From: Rhizobium sp. L43
GTDB taxonomy: Bacteria > Pseudomonadota > Alphaproteobacteria > Rhizobiales > Rhizobiaceae
Reading direction: 5' to 3'
DNA length: 64,000 nucleotides
NCBI RefSeq assembly: GCF_002531725.1
Contig: NZ_NWSQ01000019.1
Location: forward strand, 93,135-157,134
This document shows, in pieces, positions 59,661-64,000 of the stretch. Positions within the stretch are counted from its first letter, which is position 1. Each line of letters opens with the position of its first letter. Made by a program: the position numbers and the translations under genes. The notes below the pieces were generated by a model. It was not told where the DNA came from. It ran no database searches and worked only from the letters and a program-made list of their open reading frames with translations.

Positions 59661-60419
59661 ATGGTTATCGCAAACGACGACGAACTGGTAAAGCTCAAGG
59701 AGATCGGCCGCATCTGCGCCAACGCGATCCAGGTGATGGCGGCAGCGATGGAGCCCGGCATGACGACGCTGGAGCTCGACGGGATCGGCCGCAAGGTGCT
59801 GGAGGATTCGGGCGCGCGCTCGGCGCCGGAGTTCTGCTACCAGTTTCCGGGCGCGACCTGCATCAGCATCAACGAGGAAATTGCCCACGGCATTCCCGGC
59901 CTGCGCGTCATCCGCGCCGGCGATCTCATCAATATCGACGTCTCGGCGGAGAAGGACGGTTTCTTCGCCGATACCGGCGCCTCCTTCGCAATGCCGCCGG
60001 TCAAGCCGAAGATCGATCGGCTCTGCCGCGACGGCAAGCGGGCGCTCTGGGTCGGGCTCAACCAGGTGAAATCCGGCGAGCCGCTGGCCAAGATCGGCAC
60101 CGCCGTCGGCGCATTCGCGCAGAAAAACCGCTATACGCTGGTCGCCAATCTGGCGAGCCACGGGGTCGGCCGCTCGCTGCACGAGGAGCCGGCCGAGCTC
60201 TCGACCTGGCCGGACCCTTCGGAAAAGCGTGTCATGACGGACGGTCTCGTCTTCACCGTCGAGCCGTTCCTGTCGCTCGGCGCGACCTGGGCCGAAGGCG
60301 GCGACGATGCCTGGACACTCTATGCCGATCCGAAGGCGCCGACCGTGCAATATGAACACACGGTGGTGGCGACGCGCAACGGGCCGGTGATTCTGACCTT
60401 GCCGGATGCGCGGGGGTAA
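59661..60419 (+). CDS. map: Methionine aminopeptidase, type I
   Basis: A 252-residue type I methionine aminopeptidase removing the initiator Met. Metal ligands appear in LINIDVSAEKDGFFADTG (two Asp), ASHGVGRSLHEEP (His), VFTVEPFLSLG (Glu) and QYEHTVVAT (Glu). NEEIAHGIPG carries the substrate His. It is shorter than many and may be a second copy beside the housekeeping map; nothing in the window settles this. Confidence 0.9.
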   Translation: MVIANDDELVKLKEIGRICANAIQVMAAAMEPGMTTLELDGIGRKVLEDSGARSAPEFCYQFPGATCISINEEIAHGIPGLRVIRAGDLINIDVSAEKDGFFADTGASFAMPPVKPKIDRLCRDGKRALWVGLNQVKSGEPLAKIGTAVGAFAQKNRYTLVANLASHGVGRSLHEEPAELSTWPDPSEKRVMTDGLVFTVEPFLSLGATWAEGGDDAWTLYADPKAPTVQYEHTVVATRNGPVILTLPDARG

Positions 60420-60454
60420 AGGCTTGCGTCGGTGTTTTCCGACGGGAGTGCCCG

Positions 60455-60496
60455 CCTCGTCCTTCGAGGCCCCTTCGGGGCGCCTCAGGATGAGGC
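60455..60496. repeat. Small palindromic intergenic repeat
   Basis: CCTCGTCCTTCGAGGC and GCCTCAGGATGAGG flank a CCCCTTCGGGG hairpin (60470-60480). The type is widespread between alphaproteobacterial genes. It lies between the convergent map and padR genes and may end transcription. Confidence 0.6.
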
Positions 60497-60525
60497 TCTC
60501 TTGAGCTTTGGCGCCGCCTTCCTCT

Positions 60526-61101
60526 TCACCCCCGCGGTTCCGGCCTGCCGCCCTGCAGGATCTCCGTAGCCGCGCGTTCCAATATGCCGGCGATGCGGGC
60601 GGCTTCGGGTTTCGACCAGGGATAGCGCATGCGCAGGGCCGAGCGCAGCAGCATGCGGGCGGCGCGGATATCGCCGCCGTCCTGCATGAAATCGCCGTCA
60701 TCGCCCTCGTCGGCGCCGTGACGGTCGGTTTCGAAGACACGCTTCACATGGGCCATCTTCTCGCCGATGCGTTCCAGCTTGGCAAAAGTATGCAGGATCA
60801 TGGCGCGGTTTTCCTCGACGCGGCTGCGGCCGGCCTCGGTGATGCGGTAGAGCTTCTTGGCGCCCTCGGCCTCCACCTCGGCAAGGCCGGTTTCCTCGAG
60901 ATAGGTGAGGGCGGGATAGATGACGCCGGGGCTCGGCACATAGAAACCGCCAGAGCGCTCCTCCAATATCTTTATCAATTCGTAGCCGTGACGCGGCTGC
61001 TCAGCGAGCAGGGCCAGGATGACGAGCTGCAGGTCGCCCGCCGCGAATTTGCGGCCCATGCGGAATTCTCCGCCGAACATGCCGCCTTTAAAACCTCTCA
61101 T
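60526..61101 (-). CDS. PadR family transcriptional regulator
   Basis: A 191-residue PadR regulator. The winged helix begins at LQLVILALLAEQPRHGYELIKILEERSGGFYVPSPGVIYPALTYLEETGLAEVE, and the C-terminal half is a dimerisation helix. The ATG at 61101 has AAAGG upstream; one five codons earlier lacks it. It is divergent from an MFS transporter, with a TATGT-N6-ACATA palindrome between them, so it most likely represses that exporter and itself. Confidence 0.9.
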   Translation of the reverse strand: MRGFKGGMFGGEFRMGRKFAAGDLQLVILALLAEQPRHGYELIKILEERSGGFYVPSPGVIYPALTYLEETGLAEVEAEGAKKLYRITEAGRSRVEENRAMILHTFAKLERIGEKMAHVKRVFETDRHGADEGDDGDFMQDGGDIRAARMLLRSALRMRYPWSKPEAARIAGILERAATEILQGGRPEPRG

Positions 61102-61135
61102 GGCTTTGCCTTTCATCGTTAGACGTATCGTTAGC

Positions 61136-61165
61136 TATGTCGTAAAACATATATCGTAAGATATT
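61136..61165. promoter_or_regulatory. PadR operator candidate between padR and MFS gene
   Basis: TATGT-cgtaaa-ACATA (61136-61151) resembles the ATGT/ACAT half sites usual for PadR proteins. An overlapping second palindrome ATATC-gtaa-GATAT follows at 61151-61164. Confidence 0.55.
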
Positions 61166-61267
61166 TGCTTTCAAGCCCGCCCCAGAATTTTTGATGTTTC
61201 CGGAAATTGATCGATCGATCAGAATTACTTGATTGTGGTGCCGGTGTTGCGGCGCGATAAGCGCTGC

Positions 61268-62452
61268 ATGCTCGTGCGCACCCCTCGCTCCCCGCCCAAC
61301 CTCGTTTCCACCGCCGCCGCCGGCGCCATTGCGATGGCGGCGGCCATGGGTTTCGGGCGCTTCTCCTACACGCCGATCCTGCCGGGCATGATCAGTGGGG
61401 TGCCGCTTTCGGCTGCGGATGCAGGCTTTATCGCCTCGGCGAATTTCGTCGGTTATCTCGTCGGCGCCGTGCTTGCCGCCTATGGCTGGGCGGCAGGGCG
61501 CGAGCGGCTGGTGGCGCTGCTGGCGCTGTTTGCCACGGCAATTCTGCTCGCAGCCATGGCCGCCACCGATTCCGTCGCGATCTTTGCAATCATCCGCTTC
61601 CTGGCCGGCCTCGCCAGCGCCTTTGCGATGGTCTTCACCTCGTCGATCGTGCTCAGCCACGGGGCGGCTGCCGGCAATGACCATGTGCAGGCGGCGCATT
61701 TCGGCGGGCCGGGGGCGGGCATTGCGCTGTCCTCGGTCATGGTGTTTCTGATCGGCCTCGGCTTTCACGACGGGCCGGGTGGTTGGCGAGCCGACTGGAT
61801 CGGCGGCGCAATCTATTGTGCGGCAAGCCTCGTCGTCGTCTTCCTGCTGCTGCCATCGGCTCCGGCGCAATCGGCGCAGGCGGGCAAGGAGCCGGCGCTG
61901 GTCTGGAGCCGGCCGATGGTGCTGCTGACGCTGTCCTACGGCCTGTTCGGCTTCGGCTACGTCATTACCGCGACCTTCCTCGTCACCATCGCACGCCTTT
62001 CTGCAACCGGGCCCTTCGTCGAATTCCTCTGCTGGTTCATTGCCGGCCTGACGGCGGCGGTGGCGCTGTTTGCCTGGAAGCCGTTGGTCAGACCGCTCGG
62101 GCTCGGCGGCGTCTATGTCGCGGCGCTTCTGGTCGAAGCCGCCGGCGTGCTGGCGACCGTGGCGCTGGCGCCTTCTGTCGCACCGCTGATCGGCGGGGCG
62201 CTGTTCGGGGCGACCTTTCTGGCGATCACCGCTTACGGCCTGCAGATCGGCCGCAAGCTTTCCCCGGAGAGCCCGCGGCGGATTCTCGCCATGATGACCG
62301 CCGCCTTCGGCGTCGGCCAGATCGTCGGGCCTGTTGTTGCCGGCTGGATCGCCGAGCGCTCGGGCAGTTTCACCGTCCCGACGATCATCGCCGCAGCCGC
62401 ACTCGTCGCCTGTGCTGCAATGGTGATGCCGGTTATCAGGAAAATCGCTTAA
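61268..62452 (+). CDS. MFS transporter, YbfB/YjiJ family
   Basis: A 394-residue major facilitator of the YbfB/YjiJ group with 12 predicted helices. The first reads AGAIAMAAAMGFGRFSYTPILPGM, typical of this group, and GRERLVALLALFATAILLAAMA follows. I chose the ATG at 61268; TTG at 61229 is in frame. The divergent PadR gene suggests it exports a toxic small molecule, but the substrate is unknown. Confidence 0.88.
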   Translation: MLVRTPRSPPNLVSTAAAGAIAMAAAMGFGRFSYTPILPGMISGVPLSAADAGFIASANFVGYLVGAVLAAYGWAAGRERLVALLALFATAILLAAMAATDSVAIFAIIRFLAGLASAFAMVFTSSIVLSHGAAAGNDHVQAAHFGGPGAGIALSSVMVFLIGLGFHDGPGGWRADWIGGAIYCAASLVVVFLLLPSAPAQSAQAGKEPALVWSRPMVLLTLSYGLFGFGYVITATFLVTIARLSATGPFVEFLCWFIAGLTAAVALFAWKPLVRPLGLGGVYVAALLVEAAGVLATVALAPSVAPLIGGALFGATFLAITAYGLQIGRKLSPESPRRILAMMTAAFGVGQIVGPVVAGWIAERSGSFTVPTIIAAAALVACAAMVMPVIRKIA

Positions 62453-62577
62453 CCGGTTACATCTGCGTAACAATCGGCCGAGCCCATTGCTGCTTCCTTC
62501 GAACTGCCTTAGTTTCCGGCAAAATCAGTGTTCCACGACACTCCCGAGACTCACAGTTCAGGAAAGCAAAGCTCCCC

Positions 62578-63843
62578 GTGTTTCTATCTTTTTTCCCAAA
62601 GCCCAAGGCTTTCTTCATATCGGCTATGATCTGGTGTCTGGCCGCGGTCCTTCTGTGGTACTTTGGTGGCGAGCAGGCTGGCGCTGTGTTTGGTTTGCCG
62701 CCACTGGCGCAAGGGCAGGAAGCGCCGGTTGGCGTGTCTGTCTTCTGGTCTGCGCCATTCTTGTGGTTTTATATCTATTACGTCATCGTCGTTGCGCTGT
62801 TTACGGCGTTCTGGTTTTGGTACAGTCCGCATCCTTGGCAGTACTGGTCCATTCTTGGTACTGCACTAATCATTTTCAATACCTATTTTTCGGTACAGGT
62901 CAGCGTGGCGGTAAACGCTTGGTATGGTCCCTTCTATGATCTGGTGCAGAAGGCGCTGCAGACTGTCGGTTCCGTTCCAGCGTCCGAGTTCTACGGAAGC
63001 ATGCTGGTTTTCGCCGGTATCGCATTCGTGGCAATCACAGTCGGCGTTTTTAACCTGTTCTTCGTAAGCCATTGGGTATTTCGTTGGCGCACGGCGATGA
63101 ACGATTATTATATGGCACATTGGCCCAAACTGCGGCATGTGGAAGGTGCATCTCAGCGCGTGCAGGATGACACGATGCGCTTCTCATCGACCATTGAAAG
63201 CTTGGGCGTCAGCCTTGTCAGCTCGGTCATGACACTGATCGCATTTCTGCCCGTGCTTTTTCGGTTGGGCGCAAACATCACTGAATTGCCGTTGATCGGC
63301 AATGTGCCACATGCGCTTGTTTGGGCTGCGATCTTTTGGTCGCTGTTCGGAACGATCTTCCTGGCGATTGTCGGCGTTAAGCTTCCAGGATTGCAATTCC
63401 TGAATCAGCGCGTGGAGGCTAGGTATCGTAAGGAGTTGGTGTATGGCGAAGACTATGCGGATCGCGCAACGCCGCCGACCGTGGCGGAACTGTTCGCCAA
63501 TGTCCGGCGGAACTATTTCCGCATATATTTTCACTACGCGTATTTCAACGTTGCGCGCATCTTCTATTCTCAGGCCGACAATATATTCAGTTTCGTTGTG
63601 CTAGTTCCCTCGATCGTCGCCGGTAAGTTGACGCTGGGATTGATGACGCAGATCACCAATGTCTTCGATCAGGTTCGTGGATCATTTCAGTATCTTGTCG
63701 GCTCATGGACGACGATCATCGAGCTGATTTCCATTTACAAGCGTCTTCGGGCCTTCGAAGCCGCAATTGATAACGAGCCGTTGCCTGAGATCGAGCAGCG
63801 CTACTTGGCGCGCGAGGCGGGTGTCGTGCACGCCGATGGCTGA
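62578..63843 (+). CDS. bacA: SbmA/BacA-family peptide transporter
   Basis: A 421-residue SbmA/BacA inner-membrane transporter that imports antimicrobial and nodule peptides using the proton gradient. It follows BacA along its length: FFPKPKAFFISAMIW, FWYSPHPWQYWSILGTALI, NTYFSVQVSVAVNAWYGPFYD, VSHWVFRWRTAMNDYYM and EGASQRVQDDTMRFS. The start is GTG at 62578 after AGGAAAG. Third positions are clearly less GC-rich than in the neighbouring genes, hinting at a different origin. S. meliloti BacA is 420 residues. Whether this is the symbiotic copy cannot be told here. Confidence 0.92.
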   Translation: MFLSFFPKPKAFFISAMIWCLAAVLLWYFGGEQAGAVFGLPPLAQGQEAPVGVSVFWSAPFLWFYIYYVIVVALFTAFWFWYSPHPWQYWSILGTALIIFNTYFSVQVSVAVNAWYGPFYDLVQKALQTVGSVPASEFYGSMLVFAGIAFVAITVGVFNLFFVSHWVFRWRTAMNDYYMAHWPKLRHVEGASQRVQDDTMRFSSTIESLGVSLVSSVMTLIAFLPVLFRLGANITELPLIGNVPHALVWAAIFWSLFGTIFLAIVGVKLPGLQFLNQRVEARYRKELVYGEDYADRATPPTVAELFANVRRNYFRIYFHYAYFNVARIFYSQADNIFSFVVLVPSIVAGKLTLGLMTQITNVFDQVRGSFQYLVGSWTTIIELISIYKRLRAFEAAIDNEPLPEIEQRYLAREAGVVHADG

Positions 63844-63899
63844 TGGGTCAGGTTTGGCCGGATGGGACAGATGGCTTCAATGCCTGGTGTGCCCTATGG

Positions 63900-63937
63900 C
63901 CCCCTCATCCGGCTGCCGCCACTTTCTCCCCTCGGGG
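63900..63937. repeat. Partial rhizobial mosaic repeat
   Basis: CCCCTCATCCGGCTGCCGCC followed by ACTTTCTCCCC, 30 of 31 bases identical to 51280-51310. The rest of the element is missing or altered. Beyond it the window ends without a further gene. Confidence 0.7.
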
Positions 63938-64000
63938 CTATCAGATTCACACATCATCGAAAGCTGAGAGGAGGAGGGATACGCCGCGCTTAGCGGCCTG

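Noticed and set aside
61088..62473. 461-codon antisense frame across the MFS gene
   Set aside because: Arg/Gly/Asp-rich shadow translation without homology; the sense frame has 12 helices typical of MFS.
61783..62577. Upstream in-frame extension of bacA
   Set aside because: It runs through the MFS gene in another frame with shadow-like sequence. The GTG at 62578 fits the known BacA N-terminus and has a ribosome-binding site.
1..64000. tRNA or rRNA genes
   Set aside because: None of the intergenic stretches has a cloverleaf-like arrangement or rRNA-like sequence that I could recognise.

Overview
This window is high-GC chromosomal DNA from an alphaproteobacterium of the Rhizobium etli / R. 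leguminosarum group. The main reasons are the gbpR-chvE-gguABC sugar locus, a bdhA-xdhA-xdhB operon arranged as reported for Sinorhizobium meliloti, a BacA-type transporter, a 579-residue L-arabinonate dehydratase whose cluster and catalytic residues sit where they do in the R. leguminosarum enzyme as I recall it, and rhizobial palindromic intergenic repeats. I see no rRNA, tRNA, CRISPR array, phage or intact insertion sequence.

Layout. 1-3.2 kb: a XylF-type sugar-binding protein (cut by the window edge), its divergent ROK regulator with a perfect palindromic operator candidate, and inositol dehydrogenase idhA. 3.4-4.2 kb: two small unknowns. 4.2-13.8 kb: gbpR divergent from chvE-gguA-gguB-gguC, a ketoglutarate-semialdehyde dehydrogenase and L-arabinonate dehydratase. 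Together they give uptake of pentose/galactose-type sugars plus the lower non-phosphorylative pathway to 2-oxoglutarate. 13.9-14.6 kb: a Phd/VapC-type toxin-antitoxin pair. 14.6-17.8 kb: the transglutaminase / alpha-E / ATP-grasp operon. 18.4-22.9 kb: an EamA transporter, an RhlE helicase, a HEAT-repeat alkylation-repair protein and a small secreted protein. 23.2-27.1 kb: a soluble multi-PAS hybrid histidine kinase and a ParDE pair. 27.2-29.1 kb: a split, divergent MnmC-like pair for tRNA wobble uridine modification.

29.2-53 kb is mostly purine catabolism in several blocks: DUF1045-puuE-uraD-(HepT-like)-allA-uraH-phosphoesterase on the plus strand, and puuD-guaD and bdhA-xdhA-xdhB plus xdhC on the minus strand. 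They cover guanine to xanthine, urate, 5-hydroxyisourate, OHCU, allantoin, allantoate and ureidoglycolate breakdown; allantoate amidohydrolase is not here. Between the blocks (33.4-41.5 kb) lies a membrane module: a flotillin (YqiK), YqiJ, a PspA-family gene fused in frame to what looks like the N-terminal half of a TnpB protein, and YnbA-, YnbC- and YnbD-like lipid enzymes. I regard this as the most unusual part of the window.

53.9-64 kb: glpK; an ECF42-type sigma factor with its DGPF partner and an SRPBCC gene, both preceded by the same TGTCGG-N17-CGTC element; a GIY-YIG protein; a luciferase-like monooxygenase; methionine aminopeptidase; a PadR regulator divergent from an MFS exporter; and a bacA/sbmA homologue whose base composition looks lower in GC than its neighbours.
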